The notes under the pieces are model-generated. The model searched no databases and was not told where the DNA came from. It saw only the letters and a program-made list of their open reading frames with translations. A program made the translations under genes and the position numbers. From Nocardia cyriacigeorgica GUH-2 (GTDB taxonomy: Bacteria; Actinomycetota; Actinomycetes; Mycobacteriales; Mycobacteriaceae), in assembly GCF_000284035.1 (NCBI RefSeq), contig NC_016887.1:3720001-3784000 (forward strand): a stretch of DNA of 64,000 nucleotides, in the 5' to 3' direction. The first letter of the stretch is position 1; each line of letters opens with the position of its first letter. Positions 7,150 through 16,755 of this stretch are shown here, in pieces.

Positions 7150-10100
7150 TCAGGCGTTGAAGTACTTCGCCTCCGGGTGCAGCAGCACGAACGCGTCGGT
7201 GGATTGTTCGGGATGCAGCTGCAGTTCCTCCGACAGCGTGACGCCGATGCGTTCGGAGTCGAGCAGGTCGACGAGCTTGGCGCGGTCTTCCAGCTCCGGG
7301 CAGGCCCCGTAGCCGAAGGAGTAGCGGGCGCCGCGGTAGCCGAGCTTGAAGTACTCCTGCACGTCGTCGGGATCGGATTCGGCGACCGAATGTCCTTCCA
7401 GCACCAGCTCTTCGCGCACGCGGCGGTGCCAGTACTCGGCGAGCGCCTCGGTGAGCTGGACGCCGATGCCGTGCACCTCGAGGTAGTCGCGGTAGTTGTC
7501 GGCGGCAAACAGTTCGTTGGCGAAGTCGGCGATCGGCTGGCCCATGGTGACCAGCTGGAAGGGCAGCACATCCACCTGACCGGTCTCGGCGGCGCGTTCG
7601 CGGGAGCGGATGAAGTCGGCGATGCACAGGAACCGGTCGCGCTGCTGACGCGGGAAGGTGAACCGGTAGCGCTCGGGCGCGCCCGGGTCGGGTTCGGTCA
7701 GCACGATGACGTCGTCGCCTTCGGACACGGCCGGGAAGTAGCCGTAGACCACCGCCGCGTGCTGGAGCACGCCCTCGGTGGACAGCCGGTCCAGCCAGGC
7801 CCGCAGCCGCGGCCGGCCCTCGGTTTCGACCAGTTCCTCGTAGCTGGGGCCGTCGCCGCCGCGCTGGCCGCGCAGGCCCCACTGGCCGAGGAACAGGGCG
7901 CGTTCGTCGAGCAGGCCCGAATATTCGTGCAGGGCCAGGCCTTTGATCACCCGGGTGCCCCAGAACGGCGGCACCGGCACCGGCAGGTCGGCGGCCACAT
8001 CCGAGCGTTCGGGCACCACGACCGGCGCTTCGGCGGCCTTGCGTTCGGCGGCGATGCGCTTGGAGCGTTCGTGGCGGGCCTTGCGTTCGGCGGCCTTCTC
8101 CCGTTCGGCGATCGCTTCGGGGCTGTCGGGGTCGGGTCCGCCGCCGCGCTTGCGGGACATGATGTCGTCCATCAGCCGCAGGCCCTCGAAGGCGTCGCGG
8201 GCGTAGTGCACATCGCCTTCGTAGACCTCGGTGAGGTCGTTCTCCACATAGGAGCGGGTCAGCGCGGCGCCGCCGAGCAGCACCGGGAACTGTCCGGCCA
8301 TGCCCTTGGCGTTGAGTTCCTCGAGGTTTTCCTTCATCACCACGGTGGACTTCACCAGCAGGCCGGACATGCCGATCACGTCGGCCTTCTTGTCCACCGC
8401 GGCGTCCATGATGGTCGAAATCGGTTGCTTGATACCGAGATTGACCACTTCGTAGCCGTTGTTGGACAAGATGATGTCGACCAGGTTCTTGCCGATGTCG
8501 TGCACATCGCCCTTGACGGTTGCCAGCACGATGCGGCCCTTACCGGAATCGTCGGTGGCCTCCATATGCGGTTCCAGGTAGGCGACCGCGGCCTTCATCA
8601 CCTCTGCCGACTGCAACACGAACGGCAGCTGCATCTGCCCGGAACCGAACAGCTCACCGACCGTCTTCATGCCCGCGAGCAGGGTTTCGTTGATGATCCG
8701 CAGCGGCGGAACCTCGGTCATCGCCGCATCCAGGTCGGCTTCCATGCCGGCCTTCTCGCCGTCGACGATGCGCCGCTCCAGCCGCTCGAACAGCGGCAGG
8801 GCCGCCAGTTCCTCCGCGCGGGAGGCCTTCGACGACGACGCCGACACCCCCTCGAACAGCTGCATCAGCTTCTGCAACGGGTCATAGCCGTCGCGGCGGC
8901 GGTCGTAGACCAGATCCAGCGCGGTCTCGCGCTGCTCCTCGGGGATGCGCGAGATCGGCAGGATCTTGGAGGCGTGCACGATCGCGCTGTCCAGCCCGGC
9001 CTGCACGCATTCGTGCATGAACACCGAGTTCAGCACCTGCCGCGCTGCCGGGTTCAGGCCGAAGGAGATATTGGACAGGCCGAGGGTGGTCTGCACCCGC
9101 GGGTGCCTGCGCTTCAGCTCCCGGATCGCCTCGATGGTCTCCAGGCCGTCGCGGCGCGACTCCTCCTGACCGGTGCCGAGGGTGAAGGTCAGGGTGTCGA
9201 TGATGATGTCGGACTCGTCCAGCCCCCAGGTGCCGGTGATATCGGCGATCAGGCGCTCGGCGATCTCCACCTTCTTCTCCGCCGTGCGGGCCTGGCCTTC
9301 CTCATCGATGGTCAGCGCGACCACGGCCGCGCCGTGCTCGGCGACCAGCCGCATGATCTGCTGGTACCGCGAGTCCGGGCCGTCGCCGTCCTCGTAGTTC
9401 ACCGAGTTCACCGCGCAGCGCCCGCCCAGGTGCTCGAGCCCGGCCTGCAGCACCGGCGGCTCGGTCGAATCGAGCATGATCGGCAACGTCGACGCGGTCG
9501 CCAACCGGCTCGCCAGCTCCGACATATCCGCCGTGCCGTCGCGGCCGACGTAGTCGATGCACAGATCCAGCATGTGTGCGCCGTCGCGGGTCTGGTCCTT
9601 GGCGATATCCAGGCACTTCTGCCAGTCACCGGCCAGCATCGCCTCGCGGAACGCCTTGGAACCGTTGGCGTTGGTGCGCTCACCGATCATCATCACCGAG
9701 GCGTCCTGCGCGAACGGCACCGCGGTGTACATGCTCGACACCGCGGGCTCGTGCACCGGGTCGCGGCGCTGCTCGATCGGCGGCAGGGTCGGCTCGACCT
9801 CCCGGACCGCCTCGGTGACCTGGCGAATGTGCTCGGGGGTGGTGCCGCAGCAGCCGCCGACCAGGGCCAGACCGAACTCCGAGACGAAGCCCGACAGCGC
9901 CACCGCGAGCTCTTCGGGCGTCAACGGGTACTCCGCGCCCTTGGCGCCCAGCACCGGCAGGCCCGCGTTCGGCATCACCGACACCGGAATGCGGGCATGC
10001 CGGGACAGATGCCGCAGATGCTCGCTCATCTCGTCCGGGCCGGTCGCGCAGTTCAGGCCGATCATGTCGATGCCCAGCGGCTCGAGCGCCGTCAACGCGG

Positions 10101-10746
10101 CGCCGATCTCACTGCCGACCAGCATTGTGCCGGTGGTCTCCACGGTGACGTGGGTGATGATCGGGATCCGGCGCCCGGCCCGCTCCATCGCCCGCCTGCT
10201 GCCCGTGACCGCCGCCTTGACCTGCAGCAAGTCCTGGCAGGTCTCGATCAGGATGGCATCGGCACCACCGTCGAGCATGCCAAGCGCGGCCTCGGCGTAG
10301 GCATCGCGCAAGGCCGCGTACGGTGCGTGACCCAGCGTCGGCAGCTTCGTACCCGGCCCCATCGACCCCAGCACGAACCGCGCCGAACCGTCCGCACCCG
10401 GACCCATCTCGTCGGCCACCTCCCGGGCGAGCCGGGTGCCCTTCTCCGACAGCTCCCGGATCCGGTCGGCGATGTCGTAGTCGGCCAGGTTGGGCAGATT
10501 GCAGCCGAAGGTATTGGTCTCCACCGCATCCGCACCGGCCTCGAAATAGGCGCGATGAATACCGCGCAGCACATCCGGGCGGGTGTCGTTGAGAATCTCG
10601 TTGCACCCCTCGAGGCCACGGAAATCATCCAGAGTCAGATCCGCAGCCTGCAACATGGTGCCCATCGCGCCGTCGCCGATGACGACACGGCGAGCGAGCG
10701 TGTCGAGAAGCGTGGTATCGAACGCGGTGGAGCTGGACGCAGACAT
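7150..10746 (-). CDS. metH: cobalamin-dependent methionine synthase
   Basis: A 1198-residue enzyme that transfers a methyl group from methyltetrahydrofolate to homocysteine through cob(I)alamin. All four modules are visible in order. These are a homocysteine-binding barrel starting GDGAMGTMLQ with zinc ligands in the ATNTFGCN-like and GGCCGT segments, a pterin-binding domain (NERTNANGSKAF...), the B12-binding domain with DVHDIGKNLVDIIL, and a C-terminal SAM-reactivation domain ending near YRGARYSFGYGACP. I place the start at ATG 10746; an in-frame ATG 168 bp upstream gives a low-complexity arginine-rich leader. TACCCT lies 6 nt before the ATG and no Shine-Dalgarno is seen, so the message is probably leaderless. 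No cobalamin riboswitch was recognised in the 200-bp upstream spacer. Confidence 0.97.
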   Translation of the reverse strand: MSASSSTAFDTTLLDTLARRVVIGDGAMGTMLQAADLTLDDFRGLEGCNEILNDTRPDVLRGIHRAYFEAGADAVETNTFGCNLPNLADYDIADRIRELSEKGTRLAREVADEMGPGADGSARFVLGSMGPGTKLPTLGHAPYAALRDAYAEAALGMLDGGADAILIETCQDLLQVKAAVTGSRRAMERAGRRIPIITHVTVETTGTMLVGSEIGAALTALEPLGIDMIGLNCATGPDEMSEHLRHLSRHARIPVSVMPNAGLPVLGAKGAEYPLTPEELAVALSGFVSEFGLALVGGCCGTTPEHIRQVTEAVREVEPTLPPIEQRRDPVHEPAVSSMYTAVPFAQDASVMMIGERTNANGSKAFREAMLAGDWQKCLDIAKDQTRDGAHMLDLCIDYVGRDGTADMSELASRLATASTLPIMLDSTEPPVLQAGLEHLGGRCAVNSVNYEDGDGPDSRYQQIMRLVAEHGAAVVALTIDEEGQARTAEKKVEIAERLIADITGTWGLDESDIIIDTLTFTLGTGQEESRRDGLETIEAIRELKRRHPRVQTTLGLSNISFGLNPAARQVLNSVFMHECVQAGLDSAIVHASKILPISRIPEEQRETALDLVYDRRRDGYDPLQKLMQLFEGVSASSSKASRAEELAALPLFERLERRIVDGEKAGMEADLDAAMTEVPPLRIINETLLAGMKTVGELFGSGQMQLPFVLQSAEVMKAAVAYLEPHMEATDDSGKGRIVLATVKGDVHDIGKNLVDIILSNNGYEVVNLGIKQPISTIMDAAVDKKADVIGMSGLLVKSTVVMKENLEELNAKGMAGQFPVLLGGAALTRSYVENDLTEVYEGDVHYARDAFEGLRLMDDIMSRKRGGGPDPDSPEAIAEREKAAERKARHERSKRIAAERKAAEAPVVVPERSDVAADLPVPVPPFWGTRVIKGLALHEYSGLLDERALFLGQWGLRGQRGGDGPSYEELVETEGRPRLRAWLDRLSTEGVLQHAAVVYGYFPAVSEGDDVIVLTEPDPGAPERYRFTFPRQQRDRFLCIADFIRSRERAAETGQVDVLPFQLVTMGQPIADFANELFAADNYRDYLEVHGIGVQLTEALAEYWHRRVREELVLEGHSVAESDPDDVQEYFKLGYRGARYSFGYGACPELEDRAKLVDLLDSERIGVTLSEELQLHPEQSTDAFVLLHPEAKYFNA

Positions 10747-10752
10747 GCACCC

Positions 10753-10758
10753 AGGGTA
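10753..10758 (-). promoter_or_regulatory. -10 element TACCCT of a leaderless metH transcript
   Basis: TACCCT (TANNNT type) ends 6 nt before the metH ATG at 10746, the spacing expected when transcription starts at the initiation codon. There is no good -35. Confidence 0.5.
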
Positions 10759-10946
10759 GAGGGTGCGTACAGCGTTCCGCGCGCCATGCCCCGGTTCACC
10801 GTGCGCCCGGACACATCCACGGCAACGGTGCCGGATGGTTGCCGGACCAGCCGTGCGCGCCCCGCCGATGGCCGCCCCCGACACGCGCGACGGCGAATAC
10901 CGCGTCGCGGACACGGCACATCGGCTCTGGTAATAGGCTGGCTCGG

Positions 10947-11840
10947 GTGAACTCGAGTGAATCTCCGGCCTCGCCCGGTCCGGAACTGCCGCCGTTGCGG
11001 AATCCGGTACTCGTCGCCGCCTTCGAGGGCTGGAACGACGCCGGCGACGCTGCCAGCGGTGCGGTGGAACATCTCGAACTGATCTGGGATGCCAGACCCC
11101 TGGCCGAACTCGATTCCGAGGATTATTACGACTACCAGGTCAATCGGCCGATGGTGCGCCAGGTGGACGGGGTGACCAGGGAGATCGTGTGGCCGGCCAC
11201 GGTGCTGACGGTGTGCTCGCCGCCGGGCAGCGACCGCGATGTGGTGTTGTTGCGCGGGATCGAACCCAATATGCGCTGGCGCCGGTTCTGCGCCGATCTG
11301 CTCGAGCTCATCGATCAGCTCGAGGTGCAGACCGTGGTGATCCTCGGCGCGTTGCTGGCCGATACCCCGCACACCCGGCCGGTGCCGGTGACCGGATCCG
11401 CCTACAGCAAGGAGGCGGCCGAGCGGTTCAACCTGGAACAGACCCGATATGAAGGCCCCACCGGGATCACCGGTGTGCTCCAGGATCAGTGCGTGAAGGC
11501 GGGAGTGCCCGCGGTGTCGTTCTGGGCGGCAGTGCCGCATTACGTCTCGCAGCCACCCAACCCGAAGGCCACCATCGCGTTGCTGCACCGGGTCGAGGAC
11601 GTCCTCGATATCGAGGTGCCGCTGCGGGAGTTGCCCGCGCAGGCCGAGGAGTGGGAGTCGACGGTCAACGAGATGACGGTCAACGACGAGGAGATCAGCG
11701 AGTACGTGCGCTCGCTCGAGGAGCGCGGTGACGCCGCGAGCGATCTCAACGAGACCATGGCCAAGATCGATGGCGATGCCATCGCCGCGGAGTTCGAGAA
11801 GTATCTGCGCCGGCGTGGGCCCGGCGGCTTCGGTCGCTGA
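10947..11840 (+). CDS. PAC2 family protein (proteasome-assembly-chaperone fold)
   Basis: A 297-residue member of the actinobacterial PAC2 family (like Rv2125), cytosolic and of unknown biochemical role, with an archaeal/eukaryotic proteasome-assembly-chaperone-like fold. The start is GTG 10947, where the conserved PVLVAAFEGWNDAGDAA block follows a short leader. TAGGCT stands 7 nt upstream with no Shine-Dalgarno, so the message is probably leaderless. The C-terminus is rich in acidic residues and ends RRRGPGGFGR. It is divergent from metH with a 200-bp spacer. Confidence 0.88.
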   Translation: MNSSESPASPGPELPPLRNPVLVAAFEGWNDAGDAASGAVEHLELIWDARPLAELDSEDYYDYQVNRPMVRQVDGVTREIVWPATVLTVCSPPGSDRDVVLLRGIEPNMRWRRFCADLLELIDQLEVQTVVILGALLADTPHTRPVPVTGSAYSKEAAERFNLEQTRYEGPTGITGVLQDQCVKAGVPAVSFWAAVPHYVSQPPNPKATIALLHRVEDVLDIEVPLRELPAQAEEWESTVNEMTVNDEEISEYVRSLEERGDAASDLNETMAKIDGDAIAAEFEKYLRRRGPGGFGR

Positions 11841-11909
11841 TCGCGACCCGGCCGGCACGGGCACTCCACCGCGACAACCGTTTTCATCTGGCGGCGGCCC
11901 GCCGGGGGC

Positions 11910-12215
11910 TCAGGTTTGCAGCGTCCAGACCTGGGCCTCCGCATCGCTGGCCAGCTTCGCGAGCAGCATTTCCCGCGGAATCGTCTGGCCGGCAAGGTGA
12001 TCGAGCGATGGCACCACCACGTAGTGGGCGTCGGCTCGTTTCAATTCCTGGGTGAGTTCGGCGAACGCCGTGCCGTCACCCGCTGTCGATTCATGGAAAG
12101 TCGCGGCGAAGCAGAGGCCTTCGGCGCGAGCGCGAGCCCGTAGCGCGGCCTCCAGCTCATCGCCATGGCCGTCGGCCAGGTCGTCACGCAAATATCCATA
12201 GATCAACGCTTCCAC
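11910..12215 (-). CDS. degenerate serine-resolvase-like small protein
   Basis: A 101-residue protein with the layout of a serine-recombinase N-terminal domain: a first strand (ALIYGYLRDD), a helix with ELEAALRARARAEGL, a strand (CFAATFHES), GTAFAELTQELKRADAHYVVVPSLDHL, and a final strand. The catalytic serine expected after the YxR start (Y-x-R-x-S) is missing, and there is no DNA-binding C-terminal part, so recombinase activity is unlikely. The start is GTG 12215-12213 with an excellent AGGAGGT 5 nt upstream. It is divergent from the XRE gene at 12427. The arrangement recurs at 21243-21724, which suggests a functional pair. Confidence 0.7.
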   Translation of the reverse strand: MEALIYGYLRDDLADGHGDELEAALRARARAEGLCFAATFHESTAGDGTAFAELTQELKRADAHYVVVPSLDHLAGQTIPREMLLAKLASDAEAQVWTLQT

Positions 12216-12355
12216 CCGTACCTCCTGGGTCTTTCCCCGCCGTGGCGGCGAGGAGCAGTGCGCCTCCGGGATCTCCCCGCGGATGCGGGGGTGTTGCGCT
12301 GGGCCGTACCAACATCGGCCCATTTCGATCATGTCCGAACAATCGCGGCGAAAGC

Positions 12356-12377
12356 AGATGTCAACCCACTGACATCT
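12356..12377. promoter_or_regulatory. perfect inverted repeat AGATGTCA-N6-TGACATCT
   Basis: An 8-bp perfect dyad with a 6-nt spacer in the 211-bp space between the resolvase-like gene and the XRE gene, ending about 50 bp before the XRE start. Its symmetry and place fit an operator shared by the divergent pair. Confidence 0.5.
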
Positions 12378-12414
12378 AGGTGCCCTATCCGGTGCACCGA
12401 AAGTTAACTGGTGC

Positions 12415-12420
12415 GATACT
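12415..12420 (+). promoter_or_regulatory. -10 element GATACT of a leaderless XRE transcript
   Basis: GATACT ends 6 nt before the GTG at 12427. No Shine-Dalgarno is present. Confidence 0.5.
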
Positions 12421-12426
12421 ACAGAC

Positions 12427-13659
12427 GTGGCCGCTACTGACGATCGACCCGTCTGGGCAGTCCGGATGCGCTCGGAGCGCGACGCGAGGGGGTGGTCACA
12501 AGCAGACGCCGTCCGCGCGATGCGCGCCAAGTCATCCCACAACCTGCCGACCGACAGTACCTTGCTGCGTAACTGGCGCCGATGGGAATCGGGCGAGTCG
12601 CGGCCCGACGAGTTCTACGCGCCCATCATCGCGGCGGCCTTCGATACCGTCACCGCGGCGTTCTTTCCGAAGTCGCGACCCAACCGCGACGACGAGCTGC
12701 TGGCCGCAACCGGAATGGACACACTGGAATTCATCGGCCGGCTGCGCATGTCCGATGTCTCCCCCGCCACCCTCGAGGCCATCCGGATCACCGCCGAGCG
12801 ACTGTGTTGTGAATACCCCTATACGGATCCGCACGAGTTGCACGTCGAGGGCACCAACTGGTTGCGCCGGATCACCTCGCTGCTCGATGGCAGGCTCACC
12901 CTGTCCCAGCATCGGGAAGTGCTCGAATTGGCGGGCTGGGTGGCGTTGCTGGTGGGCTGCGTCGATTACGATCTCGGCCGCCGCACCACCGCCGAGGCCA
13001 CCCGCCGCGCCGCCCGTTCACTCGGCCAGGAGGCCGAACATCCCGGAATCGTCGGCTGGAGTGCGGAAATGGCGGCGTGGTTCGCCTTGACCCAGGGCAA
13101 TTATCGTGGCGCGATCGATGCGGCGGATCCCATTGCGGCCGACTGTGATTCGCTGGGCGTCGGGGTGCAGCTGGCCGCGCAGCGGGCCAAGGCGTGGGCG
13201 CGCATCGGTGATCGGCGCGAGGTGGACAAGGCGTTGTCGGCCGGCCGCGCCATTCTGGACCGGCTCGATCACCCTGCCGATATCGACAATCATTTCGTCG
13301 TCGATCCGCAGAAGTTCGATTTCTACGCGATGGATTGCTGCCGGGTCGCCGGCGAAGACAAACTGGCCGAGACCTACGCCAGGCAGGTGATCGCCGACGC
13401 CACCCGAGCCGACGGTTCGCTGCGCAATCCGATGCGGGTGTCGGAGGCGCATCTGACGCTGGCCGTGGTGGCGGTGCGGCAGCGCGATCTCGAGCTCGCC
13501 CTCGACGAGGGCATGCGCGCGTTCGCAGGCAAGCGGCGTTCGCTGCCGTCGCTGATGTGGATCGCCGGCGAGGTGGCGCGCGAGATCATCGAGCGCTTCC
13601 CCGGCGATCCACGCACCCGCGCCTACCTCGATCAGCTGCGCGCACTGGCCCCCGAATGA
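12427..13659 (+). CDS. XRE-type regulator with TPR-like C-terminal domain
   Basis: A 410-residue DNA-binding protein. An N-terminal helix-turn-helix (about 10-60, VRMRSERDARGWSQADAVRAM ... LLRNWRRWESGESRPDEFY) is followed by a long, mostly helical domain with repeated alanine-rich helix pairs resembling tetratricopeptide repeats (about 125-400). Actinomycetes carry many such regulators beside accessory genes. The start is GTG 12427 and the transcript looks leaderless. It is divergent from the degenerate resolvase-like gene and lies 91 bp upstream of the Wadjet operon, so it may control either. The signal it senses is unknown. Confidence 0.8.
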   Translation: MAATDDRPVWAVRMRSERDARGWSQADAVRAMRAKSSHNLPTDSTLLRNWRRWESGESRPDEFYAPIIAAAFDTVTAAFFPKSRPNRDDELLAATGMDTLEFIGRLRMSDVSPATLEAIRITAERLCCEYPYTDPHELHVEGTNWLRRITSLLDGRLTLSQHREVLELAGWVALLVGCVDYDLGRRTTAEATRRAARSLGQEAEHPGIVGWSAEMAAWFALTQGNYRGAIDAADPIAADCDSLGVGVQLAAQRAKAWARIGDRREVDKALSAGRAILDRLDHPADIDNHFVVDPQKFDFYAMDCCRVAGEDKLAETYARQVIADATRADGSLRNPMRVSEAHLTLAVVAVRQRDLELALDEGMRAFAGKRRSLPSLMWIAGEVAREIIERFPGDPRTRAYLDQLRALAPE

Positions 13660-13737
13660 GCTGCGGCGAACTCCGGCATACCGGACGCGGCCACGCCGAA
13701 CGGGGGTTCATCGTGCCGGTAGCGATCGCCCCGCTAT

Positions 13738-13743
13738 TACCCT
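13738..13743 (+). promoter_or_regulatory. -10 element TACCCT ahead of jetA
   Basis: TACCCT ends 7 nt before the jetA GTG (13751), identical to the metH element. It suggests that the Wadjet operon has its own leaderless promoter. Confidence 0.45.
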
Positions 13744-13750
13744 GTTCCCG

Positions 13751-15331
13751 GTGACCGATTCCGTCGACGGCTCCCCGAGCACCGAACCCGCACACCGGGA
13801 CGAGCGTCTGCGGCTGTTCTCCTTCGCTACGGCCGAGAAGCGCGCCGACTACCTGCGCGTTCTGGACGCCTTCGATCGGGCGCGCGCGGCGTATGTGGTG
13901 TTGCTGCACGCCGACGACGTCGCCACCTGGATCGACGCCGCCGATCCGGCGCCCGCCGACGCCTCCCCGGAACCGACCCGGCTCACCGCCGCCGAGATCG
14001 GCCCGCTGCTCGATCAGCTGCACCGCTGGGGTGTGCTCGAACGCAGCTACGACGGTTCGCGCGCGGCAACCCTGGCCGAGTACCGCAACCGGCACTTCGT
14101 CTACCAGTTCGCCCAGGCCGGGTTCCAGGCCTACCGTGCCGTCGCGGGCGTCCTGGAGGCCCGGTTGGACGATGTGGCGCTGCCGCGGCTGGTGTTGCCG
14201 GAACTGCTGGCCGATCTCGAGGCGCTGGCCGAGGCCAATCGCGGCGCCGACGCCGAGCGGGTCTATCGCACGCTGCGCAGGCTCGATATCGCGCTGACCG
14301 ATATGGCCGGGCACGCGGCGCAGTTCTATCTGTCGCTGGGCGATCTGGTGCGCACCACCGAGATCACCCCGGAGGCCTTCCTCGCCCATAAGGACGCCTT
14401 GCTGGCGCATATGCGCGAATTCGGTCTCGACCTGGCCCGTTTCGCACCCCGGCTGGCCGCGGCCATCCTCGCCGTCGAAGCCACCGGACTCGACGAGCTG
14501 ATCGAACGGGCCGCGCGCTGCGACGAGCGAGTGTTGCTGAGTCCGGTTCGGCGGCAAGCGGATTGGCGTTCCCGCTGGGACGGATTGCGGACCTGGTTCG
14601 TGCCGCCGGAGGACAATGCGGGCACCGAGGCCGAGCGACTGCGTGAGGCCACCATGAGTGCGATCGCAGCGGTGCTGTCGCTGCTGCGGCGGGTCACCGA
14701 GACCCGCAAGGGCGGGGTGAGCAGGGAGTCGGCGCTGCGGCATCTGGCGGCCTGGTTCACCGCCGCGCCGAGCGCCGAGGGTGCCCATGCCCTCTTCGAC
14801 GCCGTGTTCGGGCTGGGTCGGCCACGTCATCTGGCCACCGAGCATCCGGACGCCGATATCGTGCCCGCGATCCGGTCCTGGTGGGAGGCACCGCCCTTGG
14901 AGATCTCGCGGACGCTGGCCGAGACCGGGCGTCCGCCCTCGGCCGGTGCGCCGGCCCGGATCCATCGCAATGACGCGGGTATTCGCCGGTTGCGCGAAAC
15001 CCAGCTGGCGGCGCAGCGGGAGCGAGCGGCGGCGGCACGGTCGCTGGCCGGCGCCGATGTGCACGAGCGAGTGCTCGACGAGCGCGAGACCGAGGTGCTG
15101 TTGCGGCTGCTGGATGCCGCCTCGACGGCGTGGGTGCCGGTGAGCGGGCGGGTCGGCGGGACCACCGGATCCGACAGCGGCGTCACCCTGACCGTGTCGG
15201 CGCATACCGGTTCCACGGTGGTGCGGACGGCGGCGGGGATGCTGCATCTGAACAATCGCAAGCTCGAGGTGCGTCAAACCACGCGCGCGTCGGCCCGCAA
15301 GACCGCGACCGGGGAGGGGGATCGAGCGTGA
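13751..15331 (+). CDS. jetA: Wadjet type II JetA (DUF2397 family, TIGR02677-like)
   Basis: A 526-residue protein of the DUF2397/TIGR02677 family, the kleisin-like subunit of type II Wadjet (SMC-like) complexes that restrict plasmids. Its N-terminal RLRLFSFATAEKRADYLRVLDAF is characteristic, as is its position first in a run with DUF2398 and TIGR02680-like genes. The start is GTG 13751, with TACCCT 7 nt upstream. The stop overlaps the next start (GTGA at 15328-15331), so translation is coupled to jetB. Family assignment is from recalled motif and gene order, not a profile search. Confidence 0.85.
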   Translation: MTDSVDGSPSTEPAHRDERLRLFSFATAEKRADYLRVLDAFDRARAAYVVLLHADDVATWIDAADPAPADASPEPTRLTAAEIGPLLDQLHRWGVLERSYDGSRAATLAEYRNRHFVYQFAQAGFQAYRAVAGVLEARLDDVALPRLVLPELLADLEALAEANRGADAERVYRTLRRLDIALTDMAGHAAQFYLSLGDLVRTTEITPEAFLAHKDALLAHMREFGLDLARFAPRLAAAILAVEATGLDELIERAARCDERVLLSPVRRQADWRSRWDGLRTWFVPPEDNAGTEAERLREATMSAIAAVLSLLRRVTETRKGGVSRESALRHLAAWFTAAPSAEGAHALFDAVFGLGRPRHLATEHPDADIVPAIRSWWEAPPLEISRTLAETGRPPSAGAPARIHRNDAGIRRLRETQLAAQRERAAAARSLAGADVHERVLDERETEVLLRLLDAASTAWVPVSGRVGGTTGSDSGVTLTVSAHTGSTVVRTAAGMLHLNNRKLEVRQTTRASARKTATGEGDRA

Positions 15332-16755
15332 CCGCACGCCGCATCGACGCGCTGGCGCTGGACAACTATCAGCGCGCCGCCCGCGTGGTTCTGGCCAATC
15401 ATCTGGTGACCCGCACCTATCCGGATCGCATCGCGCTCGCGCTGGTGCGGCGGTGGGCCACCGAGCTGCGCGAGGATCTGGCAGAGTTGTTCGGTTACCG
15501 GTTGGAGGTCACCGAGACGACGGCGCGGGTGTTCCCGGTGCTGGACCGGTTGGATGCGAGCAGGCCCGCGCGCACACCCGCCGACCGGGTATTCGACCGG
15601 CGTCGCTATGCGTATCTGGCGCTGGCGTTGGCCGCGCTCGGCCGCGCCGGTGATCAGATCACGCTGTCCGAGCTGGCCGATCAGGTCGCCGTCTACACCG
15701 CCCAGATCGACGGCCTCGAGCTGGCGACCGAGCGCGCCGCCGACCGCGATGCCTTCGTCGATGCGGTCGGCTGGCTTTCCACCCGCGGGGCGCTGACGCT
15801 GGCCGACGGTGATGCGAGCGGCTGGGCGTCGGATCCGTCGGCGGGCGAGGCGCTCTACGACATCGATCGCGCGGTGGTGTTCGCGCTGTTCCGGCCGCCG
15901 CGGGCGGTGCAGCATCTGCACAGTGTGCGCGGGTTGCTCGGCGAATCCGCCGGCACCGGACCGCCGCCCACTCGCCAGGCCGAGGCGGCGCGTCAGGTGC
16001 GGCGGGCGTTGGTGGAACGGCCGGTGGTGTATGCCGCCGATCTGGCGGCCGATGCCGTGCCGCTGCTGACCCAGGATCGTCTCATCGCCGAGGTCGAGCT
16101 GTTCACCGGTCTACGCGCCGAACGCCGCGCCGAGGGTGTGGCGTTGATCGATACCTCCGGACGGTTGTCCGATGTCCGGTTCCCCGGTACCGGGACGCTG
16201 GCGCAGGTCGGTTTGCTGCTGGCGGGTGAGATCGCCGATCGGGTCCTCGATATCGATGATCCGGTCGAACGCCGCACCGGCGGCACCGAGCCCGAGTCCT
16301 CGCTCGCGGCCGACCTCGACACCGCGATCCCGCAGGAATCGGTCTTCGAGCCGCTGAGCGAACTCGACCCGGTGACCACCGAATCCGAGGACCCGCCCGC
16401 CGAACCCGCGCCGGAACCGGACTATCCGTTCCTGCCTACCGCCTGGATCGACGAGACCGTGCGCGCGCTCACCGACCGCTACGGCGCGACCTTCGCCGCC
16501 CAGTGGCAGGCCGACGTGCCGGGCCTCACGGCCGAGGTGGTCGCGCTGCTGGAGCGGTTGCGGTTGATCGTGCGCGTGCCCGGCGGGCTACTGGTATTGC
16601 CTGCGCTGGCGCGTTATCGGGGCGCGGTGGTGACCGTCCGGGCGAAGAAATCGGCGGAGTTGTTCGTCACCGCGGCCGAAACCTATCCGCCCGCCGAGGA
16701 CCGACTTCACCCAGAACCCGTGCTGGACACGGCCGGTACGGAAGGAGCCGAGTAG
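15328..16755 (+). CDS. jetB: Wadjet type II JetB (DUF2398 family, TIGR02678-like)
   Basis: A 475-residue protein of the DUF2398/TIGR02678 family, the KITE-like winged-helix subunit of the complex. Typical features are the early YQRAARVVLANHLVTRTYPD, the YLALALAALGRAGDQITLSELA segment and a Glu/Pro-rich region near residues 330-370 before the last winged-helix part. The start is GTG 15328, overlapping the jetA stop and preceded by GGGAGGGGG. The TAG stop (16753-16755) abuts the jetC ATG. Confidence 0.85.
   Translation: MTARRIDALALDNYQRAARVVLANHLVTRTYPDRIALALVRRWATELREDLAELFGYRLEVTETTARVFPVLDRLDASRPARTPADRVFDRRRYAYLALALAALGRAGDQITLSELADQVAVYTAQIDGLELATERAADRDAFVDAVGWLSTRGALTLADGDASGWASDPSAGEALYDIDRAVVFALFRPPRAVQHLHSVRGLLGESAGTGPPPTRQAEAARQVRRALVERPVVYAADLAADAVPLLTQDRLIAEVELFTGLRAERRAEGVALIDTSGRLSDVRFPGTGTLAQVGLLLAGEIADRVLDIDDPVERRTGGTEPESSLAADLDTAIPQESVFEPLSELDPVTTESEDPPAEPAPEPDYPFLPTAWIDETVRALTDRYGATFAAQWQADVPGLTAEVVALLERLRLIVRVPGGLLVLPALARYRGAVVTVRAKKSAELFVTAAETYPPAEDRLHPEPVLDTAGTEGAE

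Noticed and set aside
10747..10946. Possible cobalamin riboswitch before metH
   Set aside because: The spacer is only 200 bp, contains no recognisable B12-box and the start appears leaderless.
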